Source of the DNA: Methylocystis heyeri
GTDB taxonomy: Bacteria; Pseudomonadota; Alphaproteobacteria; Rhizobiales; Beijerinckiaceae
NCBI RefSeq assembly: GCF_004802635.2
Contig: NZ_CP046052.1
Span: forward strand, 3,673,501-3,737,500
Length of the DNA stretch: 64,000 nt
Direction: 5' to 3'
Of this stretch, positions 39,965 to 48,694 are shown piece by piece. A model generated the notes under the pieces. The model did no database searches. It had not been told where the DNA came from and saw nothing but the letters and a program-made list of their open reading frames with translations. Made by a program: the position numbers and the translations under genes. Each line of letters begins with the position of its first letter. The first letter of the stretch is position 1.

Positions 39965-40432
39965 ATGGCCGCCCCCAAATCCAGTCCCGCCGCCACCAGG
40001 GCGCCGGCGTCCGGCCGCCGCAAATCGTCGGCGCAGGCAGCTGCGAAGACCGACTTTCCGGCTGGGCTGACGCCGGCGCCCCTGGTCGCCGACCTCATGA
40101 ACGACCAGGGCGTCGTCAGGTTGGACAAGGTCGCCGCAATCTTCGGCATGTCGAAGGGACAGCTCGCCGAAACCATCGGATTGAGCCGGGAGGCGCTCTA
40201 CAAGCTCGCCCGTTTGGAGGCTCCCAAGACCCAGGCCCGACTCAAGGAAATGCTCGAGGTGGTTTCGCGCGTCTCGGATTGGGCCGGCGGCAAGAGCCAG
40301 GCCATGGCCTGGTACCGAGCCCAGCCGATCGCCGCTTTTGGCGGGCGCACGGCCGAGTCCCTGGTCAAGGAGGGCCAGGCCGGCGCGCTACGGGATTATC
40401 TCGATCATATCGCCCAGGGCGGCTTCGCTTGA
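39965..40432 (+). CDS. Xre/MbcA/ParS family antitoxin
   Basis: About 155 residues from ATG 39965 (frame opens at 39899). A basic, low-complexity N-terminus is followed by an HTH-like region (VVRLDKVAAIFGMSKGQLAE, IGLSREALYKLARLEAPKTQ) and the MbcA/ParS toxin-binding end (AMAWYRAQPIAAFGGRTAES, then GALRDYLDHIAQGGFA). This is the antitoxin of the RES-Xre type II modules. Its TGA overlaps the RES toxin start (TTGA), as usual. It neutralises the toxin and probably represses the pair. Confidence 0.82.
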   Translation: MAAPKSSPAATRAPASGRRKSSAQAAAKTDFPAGLTPAPLVADLMNDQGVVRLDKVAAIFGMSKGQLAETIGLSREALYKLARLEAPKTQARLKEMLEVVSRVSDWAGGKSQAMAWYRAQPIAAFGGRTAESLVKEGQAGALRDYLDHIAQGGFA

Positions 40433-40947
40433 GATTTCGCGCGACCTGCTACAGGGCGCATGATCCGCGTTGGTCTTTTCAGCCGCTTTCGGGCGCCGGC
40501 GCTGCGATGCGCGGGGCTCGCTTCAACCCCAAGGGCGCTCCGGCGCTCTATCTCGCGCTCACGATCATGACCGCGGTCAAGGAGATCAACCAGGGCTTCG
40601 CGCATAAGATCGAGCCCTGCGTGCTCTGCTCCTATGATGTCGACTGCGAGGATGTGCTCGATCTGCGAAGCGAAGAGGATCGCAAAGCCGCCAGCGCGTC
40701 GCTCGAAGATATGGCCTGCGCCTGGTTCTCCGACATCTCACAGGGCCGGGAACCGCCCTCATGGCGAATTGCTCGCCAGTCGATGAAAGCGGGCGCCGCA
40801 GGCATTCTGGTCCCGAGCTTCGCGCCGGGCGCGAGGGCCGATGATCAAAATCTGGTTCTCTGGAAATGGGGGCCGGCCCTCCCGCATAAAGTGTCTGTCT
40901 TTGATCCGAGCGGTCGCCTGCCGAAGGACCAACTCTCCTGGAAATGA
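40429..40947 (+). CDS. RES-domain toxin
   Basis: 172 residues from TTG 40429, overlapping the antitoxin stop by four bases. RES toxins degrade NAD+ (phosphorylase or hydrolase activity in studied members). The conserved elements are visible: CYRAHDPRWSFQPLSGAGAA then RGARFNPKGAPALYLALT (R and the ARTYR-like NAD pocket), the acidic CSYDVDCEDVLDLRSEED, and the late WRIARQSMKAGAAGILVPSF plus NLVLWKW. The frame is open upstream to 39868, but that part is the antitoxin read in another frame. Together with the Xre-like protein it forms a complete TA pair beside rpsR. Confidence 0.82.
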   Translation: MRFRATCYRAHDPRWSFQPLSGAGAAMRGARFNPKGAPALYLALTIMTAVKEINQGFAHKIEPCVLCSYDVDCEDVLDLRSEEDRKAASASLEDMACAWFSDISQGREPPSWRIARQSMKAGAAGILVPSFAPGARADDQNLVLWKWGPALPHKVSVFDPSGRLPKDQLSWK

Positions 40948-40966
40948 TGCCCGGACAGGCGGGGGC

Positions 40967-41392
40967 TCAACCTCTTCCCTGCCCATATTTGCGGGCGAAG
41001 TCGCGCGCCTTTCCCGCGCGGCAAACGGCGGCGAAAGACTGATACATTGTCCCGGAGTTTTTCACCGCGATTGCGTCGCAACGCGCTTGCGCCTTTTTGT
41101 AGGCGGTTTTCACGGCGGGCGAAGCTTTCGGCATGAACAGCGGCTCGCACTTGCCCTCGACGATCTCCAGAAGCCTGTTGGTCTTGCTGTCGCCGAATTG
41201 ACAGGCTTCGAGAATTTTGACGGCGTGCTCGCAATTGGGCGCATTGCGAACAGCGGCAAGCACCGCTTCGACATAGCCTCCCGCTTTTTCGGTTGCCGCG
41301 TCGCTCACCGGACATTGTTCGACGGCGAAGGCGGGGCCGTCAATCAGGATCATCGCTACGAGCGCAATATGGCGCTTTGCCTTTTTAAACAT
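40967..41392 (-). CDS. Secreted cysteine-containing protein, unknown function
   Basis: 141 residues with signal peptide (KRHIALVAMILIDGPAFA, cleavage after AFA near residue 23). The mature part has cysteines at VEQCPVS, APNCEHA, EACQFGD, EGKCEPL, QARCDAI and AVCRAGK, six in all, suggesting three disulfides in the periplasm. Mostly helical and basic near the end. No family recognised. It follows 41411 (minus) with an 18-bp gap, so the two may be one transcript. Confidence 0.65.
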   Translation of the reverse strand: MFKKAKRHIALVAMILIDGPAFAVEQCPVSDAATEKAGGYVEAVLAAVRNAPNCEHAVKILEACQFGDSKTNRLLEIVEGKCEPLFMPKASPAVKTAYKKAQARCDAIAVKNSGTMYQSFAAVCRAGKARDFARKYGQGRG

Positions 41393-41410
41393 ATGAGGCT
41401 CCTTGCTGCG

Positions 41411-42235
41411 TTACATTTTGACGCCCGGAAAATAAAACTCCAAAGCCTTTGCGTTCACACCGTCGCTGCCGCGCCACCATGCAAATGGATAGGACCAATC
41501 GCCCTTTCCGGGATGCTGGCGCATTGTGGGGTATCCGTCGAAAAAGCCTGGATGGGAAGTCGGCTGCAAAATTCCTACGTAGCCGAGGCATTGGAGCGCG
41601 ATGCGGCGTTCGCTTGCATTGCCGGGGACGAATGGCGCTATCAATTTGAGAAGCTGGTTCGGACTGCAATCGGCGGGGGCGTTCCCAGCAATATCGAGGA
41701 TGCGGAGCAGAGGTTCCCGCGATTGACGCGAGCTGTCGCGATCGGCCGCCTCGAATGGCGAGAGATCAAGCAGCTCATAGAGCGGATCATCGTGGCGCAC
41801 ACCGCCCCATTTGAAACGCTCGAAGCTCAACACATTGATATCTTCCTCCTCATCGGGACAAGAAAGCTGGCATATGTCGCAGCGGCAGCCGTTCCATATT
41901 GGCCGGGCGTCGATGTCGTGCTTTTGCAGCCGCAGGACGGCCCCGAAACTCCCTAAAGCCGATCGCAGATCGAGGCGCCGTGTGGTCAGGCTGTCGGAGA
42001 AGGCTTGGGCGACCAGTGTCGGATCGAGACGATCTCTCACGGCGAGCAGCTCGTCGATCAATTCGTCATGGGTGAACTTTATCCGGTCAAAAAGATAACC
42101 CGCATATTTTGCATAGTCGTAATCGTCGGGCGAAATCCGTCCGTAGGTCCAGCCCTGACGCGACCAGAACTTGGCGAAGAGAATGCGCTCGGCTGTCTTG
42201 TCGGGCTTCCAATGGGGCTGGGTTTTGATGATCAT
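41411..42235 (-). CDS. Protein of unknown function (274 aa)
   Basis: 274 residues starting MIIKTQPHWKPDKTAERILF. It has a compact cysteine group near residues 117-128 (NGCRCDICQLSC), which may bind a metal, and a C-terminal aromatic segment (WSYPFAWWRGSDGVNAKALEF). No transmembrane helix or signal. Middle region PLYELLDLSPFEAADRDSSR is unassigned. It lies between a DUF815 ATPase and a secreted protein on the same strand. I do not recognise a family. ATG 42235 is the only sensible start. Confidence 0.6.
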   Translation of the reverse strand: MIIKTQPHWKPDKTAERILFAKFWSRQGWTYGRISPDDYDYAKYAGYLFDRIKFTHDELIDELLAVRDRLDPTLVAQAFSDSLTTRRLDLRSALGSFGAVLRLQKHDIDARPIWNGCRCDICQLSCPDEEEDINVLSFERFKWGGVRHDDPLYELLDLSPFEAADRDSSRQSREPLLRILDIAGNAPADCSPNQLLKLIAPFVPGNASERRIALQCLGYVGILQPTSHPGFFDGYPTMRQHPGKGDWSYPFAWWRGSDGVNAKALEFYFPGVKM

Positions 42236-42259
42236 GGGAAATAGGTCTCATAAACTGGC

Positions 42260-43111
42260 TCAACTGAGCTGCTTCCCCAACCTCCCCGCCAGATCCAGCA
42301 CATATTGCCAGGCGACGCGGCCGGAGCGCGAGCCGCGCGTGATCGACCATTCCAGCGCCTCGGCCCGTATGGTCGCCTCGGCCGCAATCAGCCCGTAATG
42401 GCGGGCATAGCCGAACACCATGTTGAGGTAGTCGTCCTGGCTGCAATTATGGAAGCCGATCCACAGGCCGAAGCGGTCGGACAGCGAGACTTTCTCCTCC
42501 ACCGCCTCGCCCGGATTGATCGCGGTGGCTTTCTCGTTTTCCATCATGTCACGCGGCAAAAGATGACGCCGGTTGGAGGTGGCGTAGAACAGCACGTTCT
42601 CGGGCCGGCCTTCCACGCCTCCCTCCAGCGCGGCTTTCAAGGATTTGTAGCTGGTCTCGGCGCCGTCGAAGGAAAGATCGTCGCAAAAGACGATGAAGCG
42701 GAAATCCGCCCCGCGCAGGATCAGCAACAGCGCGGGCAGGCTCTCGATATCCTCGCGGTGGATTTCGACCAGCTTTAACCGCCCGTCCCTGGCGAGGGCG
42801 CCGTGAACCGCTTTCACGAGGGAAGATTTTCCCATGCCGCGCGCGCCCCACAGCAGGGCGTTATTGGCGGGCAGACCGCGGGAGAAGCGTTCAGTGTTGG
42901 CGTAGAGCTGGCCGCGCGCCCGGTCGATGCCCTCCAGCAGCTCGAGCTCCAGCCGGCTGATTTTTTCGACCGGCATCAGAGCCGCGCTCGCCGCCCGCCA
43001 GACAAAGGCCTCGGCGCGGGAAAAATCCGGCGCCGGCGGAGGCGGCGGGGCCAGCCGCTCCAGCGCCTCGGCGATGCGTAGGAACAGGGCGGCGGAGTCT
43101 TGGTCGGGCAT
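42260..43111 (-). CDS. DUF815 family AAA+ ATPase
   Basis: 283-residue ATPase of the DUF815/YcjX-unrelated AAA family widespread in alphaproteobacteria. Walker A is LLWGARGMGKSSLVKAVHGA (near residues 86-105), Walker B-like FIVFCDDLSFDGAETSYKSL, and the sensor-like NVLFYATSNRRHLLPRDMME. The DUF815 features PGEAVEEKVSLSDRFGLWIG and the end GRVAWQYVLDLAGRLGKQ are present. It is divergent from glnE, with starts about 80 bp apart. Role unknown. Confidence 0.85.
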   Translation of the reverse strand: MPDQDSAALFLRIAEALERLAPPPPPAPDFSRAEAFVWRAASAALMPVEKISRLELELLEGIDRARGQLYANTERFSRGLPANNALLWGARGMGKSSLVKAVHGALARDGRLKLVEIHREDIESLPALLLILRGADFRFIVFCDDLSFDGAETSYKSLKAALEGGVEGRPENVLFYATSNRRHLLPRDMMENEKATAINPGEAVEEKVSLSDRFGLWIGFHNCSQDDYLNMVFGYARHYGLIAAEATIRAEALEWSITRGSRSGRVAWQYVLDLAGRLGKQLS

Positions 43112-43189
43112 TGGCGAAGCCTCTTGTTGATGTGTCGGTTCTCAGGGCGGAGTATAGCTCCCCAAAAACTGTCCGCGCAGGAGGAAGCT

Positions 43190-46117
43190 TTGCCGTCCAC
43201 CGAAAACAGTCTCCTCTCCCGCGCCAGGCTCTTCATCCGGCCGGCGGACCCGGAAGCCGCGGAGCGTTCTCTGAACCGCGCGCTGGAGCGCGACCAGGAC
43301 GCAGCGCTGGCCGCTCTGCTCGCGAGCGAGCCAAAGGCGCGGGAGCTGCTCATCGGCGTGTTCGGCTGCTCGCCCTATCTCGCGGGGCTCGCCGCTCAAA
43401 ACCCGGCCCGCCTTGTGCAGCTGCTTGCGGGCGATCCCGAGGCGGCGGTCTCCCGCCTCATCGACCACGCCAAAAATATGGGCGCCCCGGACGAGGCCGA
43501 GCTGATGCGCTCGTTGCGCCTGGTCAAGCAGGAGGCGGCGCTCGTCGTCGCTCTGGCGGATCTTTCCAAAGCCTGGGACACGATGACGGCGACGCGGGCG
43601 CTGACCCTCATAGCGGACGCGACGCTCTCGGCCGCGGTTTCTTTCACCTTGCGCGAGGCGGCGCAGGCTGGGCGGCTCGCGCTTGCACATCCGGGCGATC
43701 CCGAGCGGGAGTCGGGCTGGATTTTCCTCGGCATGGGCAAGCAGGGCGCCTATGAGCTGAATTATTCCTCCGACATCGATCTCGTCGTGCTGTTCGATCG
43801 GCGCCGCGCGCGGGTGGCAAAGCCCGGCGAGGAGGTCGATCTCTTCGTGCGCCTCACCAAGCGCATCATCCGCATCATGAGCGAGCAGACCGCGGACGGC
43901 TATGTCTTCCGCACCGATCTGCGTCTGCGTCCCGATCCCGGCGCGACCCCGATCGCCATTCCGCTGGAGGCCGCTTTTTCCTATTACGAAAGCATGGGCC
44001 AGAACTGGGAGCGCGCGGCTTTCATCAAGGCGCGTCCGGTCGCAGGCGACATCGCCGCGGGCGAGGAGTTCTTGAAAGAGCTGCAGCCTTTCGTCTGGCG
44101 CAAATATTTCGATTTCGCGGCCATCGCCGACGTGCATTCGATCAAGCGGCAGATCCACGCCCATAAGGGCCATGGCGAAATCGCCGTCAACGGCCACAAT
44201 ATAAAGCTCGGCCGCGGCGGAATTCGTGAGATCGAGTTTTTCGTCCAGACCCAGCAGCTCATCACCGGGGGGCGGGACCCTTCGCTGCGCGGCCGCGCCA
44301 CGCTCGACATGCTGGTTGCGCTCGCCGAGAGAGGCTGGATCGAGGGAGCCGCGCGCGACGCGCTCGAAGAAGCCTATGTGTTTCTGCGCGACGTCGAACA
44401 TCGCATCCAGATGGTCGCCGACGAGCAGAGCCATTCGCTGCCGCAGAGCGAGGAGGGCGTCGCTCGCATCGCGATGATGATGGGGTTTGAAGGCGCTCGC
44501 GATTTCGCCGCGGCTCTGTTGCGGCGCCTCGAGACGGTCCAGGACTGCTATGCGCGGCTTTTCGAGAGCGCGCCGCAGCTTTCGTCGGGCGCCGGAAATC
44601 TGGTCTTCACCGGCGACGAGGACGACCCCGCCACTCTCGCCACTTTGGAAAAGCTCGGTTTCGCCGAACCGCGAACCGTCACCGCCATCATCCGAAGCTG
44701 GCATTTCGGCCGCTATCCCGCGACCCGCTCCGCCGTCGCCCGCGAGCGCCTCACCGAATTGACCCCGGCGCTGCTGGAGGCGCTCGCCGCCACCGACAAC
44801 GCCGATCGGGCCATGCTCGCTTTCGACAAATTCGTCAGCCGGCTGCCCGCCGGGGTGCAATTGTTTTCCTTGCTGGCTTCACATCCCAACCTGCTCCATC
44901 TGCTGACCGAGATCATGGGCGCGGCGCCCGAGCTCGCGGCGGCCATCTCCCGGCGTCCCCGCGTGCTCGGCGCGCTTCTGGAGCCGTCCTTCTTCAACCA
45001 GCCGGCGGAATGGGCCGAGCTGGAGGATCGCCTGAAGATCCAGATGGCGGAAGCCGGATCCTTCGAGGATGCGCTCGACCGCGCCCGCATATTCGGACAG
45101 GAGCAGAAGTTTCTCATCGGCGCGCGGATCATCACGGAGGCGCTCTCTCCCAGAGACGCCGGCTTCGCCTATGCGCGGCTGGCGGAAATCCTGATCGGCG
45201 GCTTGCTCGATGTGGTGGAAGCGGAATTCGCCCGCGCTCACGGCCGCGTGCCCGGCGGCGAAGCCGCCGTGGTCGCGCTCGGCAAGCTCGGCGGGCGCGA
45301 GATGACCGCGGCTTCCGATCTCGATCTGATGCTGATCTACGACGCCGATCCGATGGTCGACTCGGAAGGGGGGGAGCGCCCGCTGCCCTCGCCGCAATAT
45401 TATGCGCGGTTGACGCAGCGGCTCATCATGGCTCTCTCGGCGCCCACGGCCGAAGGCCTGCTCTACGACGTGGATTTCCGTCTGCGCCCCTCCGGAAACA
45501 AGGGGCCTATCGCCGTGCGGCTCAAGGCCTTTGAAGAATATCAGAAAAACGAAGCCTGGAGTTGGGAGCGCATGGCGCTGACCCGCGCCCGCGTCGTCGC
45601 CGGGACGCCCCATTTCGCCGCGCGCGTCGCGGCGGCGATCCGCGAGGCGCTGGTGGCCCCTCGCGATATGGAGAAGCTGCGAGCCGACGTCGCCGAAATG
45701 CGCCGTCTGGTCGAAAAGGAGAAGGGCTCGAACAATCCTTTCGACCTGAAACAGGTTCCCGGCGGCCAGATCGATATTGAATTTGCGACCCAATATCTGC
45801 TGCTGCGTCACGCGGCGACGCATCCTGAATGTCTTTCGACGTCGGTCGAAGAGGCTTTACGACAATTGCGTGACAAAGAGCTGATCGAACGGCCCGCTGC
45901 GGAGGCGCTCATCGAAGCCTATCGGACATATCAGGGGCTGATGCAGGTGTTGCGGCTTGCGATCGCGGGGGATTTCGCGCCGGAAAAAGCCTCGCGCGGC
46001 CTCGCCAATCTCCTGCTGCGCGCGGCCGACGCGCCCGACCTGGAGAGGCTCGAGGCGCGCTTGCGCGAAACCGAGGCGGGCGTACGCGAGGCGTTCATGA
46101 GGATTGTCGGAATTTAG
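43190..46117 (+). CDS. glnE: Bifunctional glutamine synthetase adenylyltransferase / adenylyl-removing enzyme
   Basis: Controls glutamine synthetase by adenylylating or deadenylylating its tyrosine, in response to PII and glutamine. 975 residues from TTG 43190; AGGAGG lies five bases before it, which decides the start over the ATG at 43100 that overlaps the DUF815 gene. Two nucleotidyltransferase domains are visible: deadenylylase motif GAYELNYSSDIDLVVLFD near residue 187 and adenylylase motif GGREMTAASDLDLMLIYD near residue 705. GRGGIREIEFFVQTQQL and GGQIDIEFATQYLLLR are the paired conserved helices. No regulator or glnA/glnB in the window. Confidence 0.94.
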   Translation: MPSTENSLLSRARLFIRPADPEAAERSLNRALERDQDAALAALLASEPKARELLIGVFGCSPYLAGLAAQNPARLVQLLAGDPEAAVSRLIDHAKNMGAPDEAELMRSLRLVKQEAALVVALADLSKAWDTMTATRALTLIADATLSAAVSFTLREAAQAGRLALAHPGDPERESGWIFLGMGKQGAYELNYSSDIDLVVLFDRRRARVAKPGEEVDLFVRLTKRIIRIMSEQTADGYVFRTDLRLRPDPGATPIAIPLEAAFSYYESMGQNWERAAFIKARPVAGDIAAGEEFLKELQPFVWRKYFDFAAIADVHSIKRQIHAHKGHGEIAVNGHNIKLGRGGIREIEFFVQTQQLITGGRDPSLRGRATLDMLVALAERGWIEGAARDALEEAYVFLRDVEHRIQMVADEQSHSLPQSEEGVARIAMMMGFEGARDFAAALLRRLETVQDCYARLFESAPQLSSGAGNLVFTGDEDDPATLATLEKLGFAEPRTVTAIIRSWHFGRYPATRSAVARERLTELTPALLEALAATDNADRAMLAFDKFVSRLPAGVQLFSLLASHPNLLHLLTEIMGAAPELAAAISRRPRVLGALLEPSFFNQPAEWAELEDRLKIQMAEAGSFEDALDRARIFGQEQKFLIGARIITEALSPRDAGFAYARLAEILIGGLLDVVEAEFARAHGRVPGGEAAVVALGKLGGREMTAASDLDLMLIYDADPMVDSEGGERPLPSPQYYARLTQRLIMALSAPTAEGLLYDVDFRLRPSGNKGPIAVRLKAFEEYQKNEAWSWERMALTRARVVAGTPHFAARVAAAIREALVAPRDMEKLRADVAEMRRLVEKEKGSNNPFDLKQVPGGQIDIEFATQYLLLRHAATHPECLSTSVEEALRQLRDKELIERPAAEALIEAYRTYQGLMQVLRLAIAGDFAPEKASRGLANLLLRAADAPDLERLEARLRETEAGVREAFMRIVGI

Positions 46118-46242
46118 AGTTATTTAGCCGACGGCTGTTGTCAGACCGGCGGCCATTGGCTTAGTTACGCCCGATTCGTCCCTCATGGCCATTGGGGCCG
46201 CAGCGGACGCTTCGGTCGAAGACTCTTCATTTGGAGAAAATT

Positions 46243-47148
46243 ATGTCTCACGCCCACAGGAATGCGCGTTACGAAGACCGCGGCTCGCACAAAGCCCTTG
46301 GTCTAGCCCTCGGCCTGTGCGCCATTTTAGCGGCCGTCGCGCCTGCGCAGGCCAAAGTTCTGGCAAAGGTGAACGGCGTCGAAATTACCGACGAAGACAT
46401 GAAGCTCGCCGCCGAGGATATCGGCCCCGGCATCCCGCGCCAGCTCGACGCCAAGGCCCGCGACGCCTATCTGCTCGATTTCCTGATCGACGAGCAGCTC
46501 GTCGTGCAGAAGGCTCAGGCCGAAAAGCTTTCCGAAACCCCGGATTTCGCCAAGCGTCTCGCCTATCTGCGCGACAAGGCCCTGATGGAGACGCTGCTCG
46601 GCAAGGTGGCCAAGGACGCCATCACCGACGCGGCCATCAAGCAGACCTATGACGAAGCCGCCAAGAACCAGAAGCCGGACACCGAATATCACGCCCATCA
46701 CATTCTGGTCCCGACCGAGGACGAGGCCAAGGCCGCCCAGAAGCGGATCAAGAGCGGCGAGGATTTCGGCAAAGTCGCCGGCGAACTGTCCAAGGACCCG
46801 GGCTCCAAGGGCGGCGATCTCGGCTGGTTCACCAAGGACCGCATGGTTCCCGAATTCGGCGAGGCCGTATCCAAGATGGAGCCGGGCCAGATTTCCGACC
46901 CTGTGAAGTCCCAGTTCGGCTGGCACGTCATCAAGCTCGACGAAAAGCGCGCCAAGACCTTCCCGCCGCTGGACCAGGTGCGCGATCAGGTCTCGCGCTA
47001 TGTGGTGCAGAAGGCGCAGAGCGAGATGGTCGCCAAGCTGCGCGAGGGCGCCAAGATCGAGCGCACCGAGCCTCCGGCGGACGCCGCCAAGCCGGCCGAC
47101 GCCGCGAAAGACGCCAAGGCCGCCAAGCCGGAAGAGAAGAAAAAGTAA
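46243..47148 (+). CDS. Parvulin-type peptidyl-prolyl isomerase (PrsA/SurA-like), periplasmic
   Basis: 301 residues from ATG 46243 (GGAG eight bases upstream). Signal peptide: LGLALGLCAILAAVAPAQA near residues 20-38. A SurA-type N-terminal chaperone region (LAKVNGVEITDEDMKLAAED) precedes the parvulin domain (YHAHHILVPTEDEAKAAQKR, FGKVAGELSKDPGSKGGDLG, WFTKDRMVPEFGEAV, FGWHVIKLDEKR). A Lys/Ala-rich tail ends the protein. It assists folding of periplasmic or outer membrane proteins. A terminator follows at 47173. Confidence 0.9.
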   Translation: MSHAHRNARYEDRGSHKALGLALGLCAILAAVAPAQAKVLAKVNGVEITDEDMKLAAEDIGPGIPRQLDAKARDAYLLDFLIDEQLVVQKAQAEKLSETPDFAKRLAYLRDKALMETLLGKVAKDAITDAAIKQTYDEAAKNQKPDTEYHAHHILVPTEDEAKAAQKRIKSGEDFGKVAGELSKDPGSKGGDLGWFTKDRMVPEFGEAVSKMEPGQISDPVKSQFGWHVIKLDEKRAKTFPPLDQVRDQVSRYVVQKAQSEMVAKLREGAKIERTEPPADAAKPADAAKDAKAAKPEEKKK

Positions 47149-47172
47149 TCATTTCGGTCTTTTGATCGACCA

Positions 47173-47207
47173 GCGCCTTTCGCCTGCCGGCGGAGGGCGT
47201 TTTTTTT
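47173..47207 (+). terminator. Putative terminator after the PPIase gene
   Basis: An imperfect GC hairpin (GCGCCTTTCGCC / GGCGGAGGGCG) followed by eight T residues, 25 bp past the stop. Likely intrinsic terminator. Confidence 0.7.
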
Positions 47208-47387
47208 GGCTCTCATGCGACTTCCGCGAGATCGCTTCGCGATCCGCAGAAGCGGCCGCCGCAAAAATCGCCGATCGGCATCGGTTTTTGCGGCGAGCGA
47301 ATACGAAATGCCGCTCCAAACCAGCGGATTTCATATCACGGCGCCTTCCGGGCCCGGCCGTATGAAAGCGAAAGGCAGTTGCGCTTC

Positions 47388-47403
47388 TGTACCGATCGTT
47401 ACA
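47388..47403. promoter_or_regulatory. TetR-type operator palindrome
   Basis: TGTACCGATCGTTACA, a 16-bp near-perfect palindrome (14 of 16 positions symmetric), typical of TetR-family operators. It is 35 bp upstream of the NTF2-like start and overlaps a possible promoter (TTGCGC at 47379-47384). The TetR gene at 47964 is the likely ligand-responsive repressor. Confidence 0.55.
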
Positions 47404-47437
47404 CAATAGGGCGAACGGTTGGAACAAAGAGGAAGCC

Positions 47438-47896
47438 ATGTCGATTACGCCTCCCTTCACCCGCGAATCCGCGATCGCGAAAATCAGGCTGGCCGAGGAC
47501 GGCTGGAACAGCCGCGATCCCGCGCGGGTCGCGCTGGTCTATACGCCGGACAGCGTCTGGAGAAACCGGGCCGAATTCCCGGCCGGACGCGACCAGATCG
47601 TCGCCTTCCTGACCCGCAAATGGGCGCGGGAGCTCGATTATCGCCTGATCAAGGAGTTATGGGCCTTTGGGGAAGACCGCATCGCCGTGCGTTTCGCCTA
47701 TGAATGGCGCGACGACTCGGGGCAGTGGTATCGCTCCTACGGTAACGAAAACTGGGAGTTCGACGCAGCGGGGCTGATGCGCCGGCGCTTCGCCTCGATC
47801 AACGACCTGCCGATCGCCGAGAAGGACCGCAAGTTTCACTGGCCGCTGGGCCGGCGTCCCGACGACCATCCGGGGCTTTCGGATCTCGGCCTTTGA
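47438..47896 (+). CDS. NTF2-like (SnoaL/DUF1348) protein
   Basis: 152 residues of the DUF1348 nuclear transport factor 2-like superfamily: small alpha+beta barrel, often catalytic or ligand binding. Conserved pieces: [20 protein letters not shown] then [56 protein letters not shown] and a C-terminal [15 protein letters not shown] that matches the DUF1348 end. GAGGAAG precedes the ATG. It sits 67 bp before the TetR regulator on the same strand, with an operator-like palindrome upstream. Confidence 0.82.
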   Translation: MSITPPFTRESAIAKIRLAEDGWNSRDPARVALVYTPDSVWRNRAEFPAGRDQIVAFLTRKWARELDYRLIKELWAFGEDRIAVRFAYEWRDDSGQWYRSYGNENWEFDAAGLMRRRFASINDLPIAEKDRKFHWPLGRRPDDHPGLSDLGL

Positions 47897-47963
47897 TTCG
47901 AGGGCGTGAAATTTCGGTCTGACCCGGTATCCCCACCGGAAAGCTTTAACGCGGTCGAGGACC

Positions 47964-48551
47964 ATGGCCCGGCTGGTGCATGAAAAAGCCGACGTCGTTC
48001 CGATGGTCGGCGAAGTGTTTCGCGAATTCGGCTACGAGGGCGCGTCCTTCAGCCGCATCGCCGAGCGCACCGGCCTCGGCAAAGGCAGCCTGTATCATTT
48101 CTTTCCGGGCGGGAAGGAAGAGATGGGGCGCGAAGTGCTGGCCCATGTCGACGGCTGGTTCGCCCGGGAAATCTTCATGCCTCTGGAGCGCGGAGCGCCG
48201 CACGTCGCGATCGAAGACATGTGGCGGGCGGTCGAGGCCTATTTTCGTTCGGGGCGACGCATTTGTCTCGTCGGCGCCTTCGCCCTCGACGAGACGCGGG
48301 AGCCCTTCGCCGCCGAGATCAAAGCCTATTTTTCCCGCTGGATCGGGGCCTTGCGCGGCGCGCTGCTGCGTGCGGGCGCCGACAAGGCGAAGGCGCGAAT
48401 CCTCGCGGAGACCGCCGTCGGCGGAATCCAGGGCGCGCTCGTCCTCGCCCGGGCGCTCGACAATCCCGCCGTTTTCTCGCGCCAGATCGAGGCGTTGCGT
48501 CGCCAGCTCAAAGCCTCCCTGCCCGCAGCGGGCGAAGGGGACGCCGCCTGA
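47964..48551 (+). CDS. TetR/AcrR family transcriptional regulator
   Basis: 195 residues. N-terminal HTH: VGEVFREFGYEGASFSRIAE then RTGLGKGSLYHFFPGGKEEM (residues 16-54), the classic TetR recognition helix. The C-terminal ligand domain is helical (AVEAYFRSGRRICLVGAFAL, AVGGIQGALVLARALDNPAV) with a cysteine at the start, like the YxaF/LmrA-type subgroup with TetR_C. Likely represses itself and the NTF2-like gene through the palindrome at 47388. Inducer unknown. Confidence 0.85.
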   Translation: MARLVHEKADVVPMVGEVFREFGYEGASFSRIAERTGLGKGSLYHFFPGGKEEMGREVLAHVDGWFAREIFMPLERGAPHVAIEDMWRAVEAYFRSGRRICLVGAFALDETREPFAAEIKAYFSRWIGALRGALLRAGADKAKARILAETAVGGIQGALVLARALDNPAVFSRQIEALRRQLKASLPAAGEGDAA

Positions 48552-48694
48552 TCCGTCCGGGGGCCCGGAAAGCTGCGGCCTGAAACCCGGCCGAGGCGCC
48601 GCAGGCCTGAGACGCCGCGTTCGCGCCACTTGACGCGGCGGCGATAGAGGTTACACCGCGCATTTGAGCCACTCCACAGCAGGGATTGATTTGC

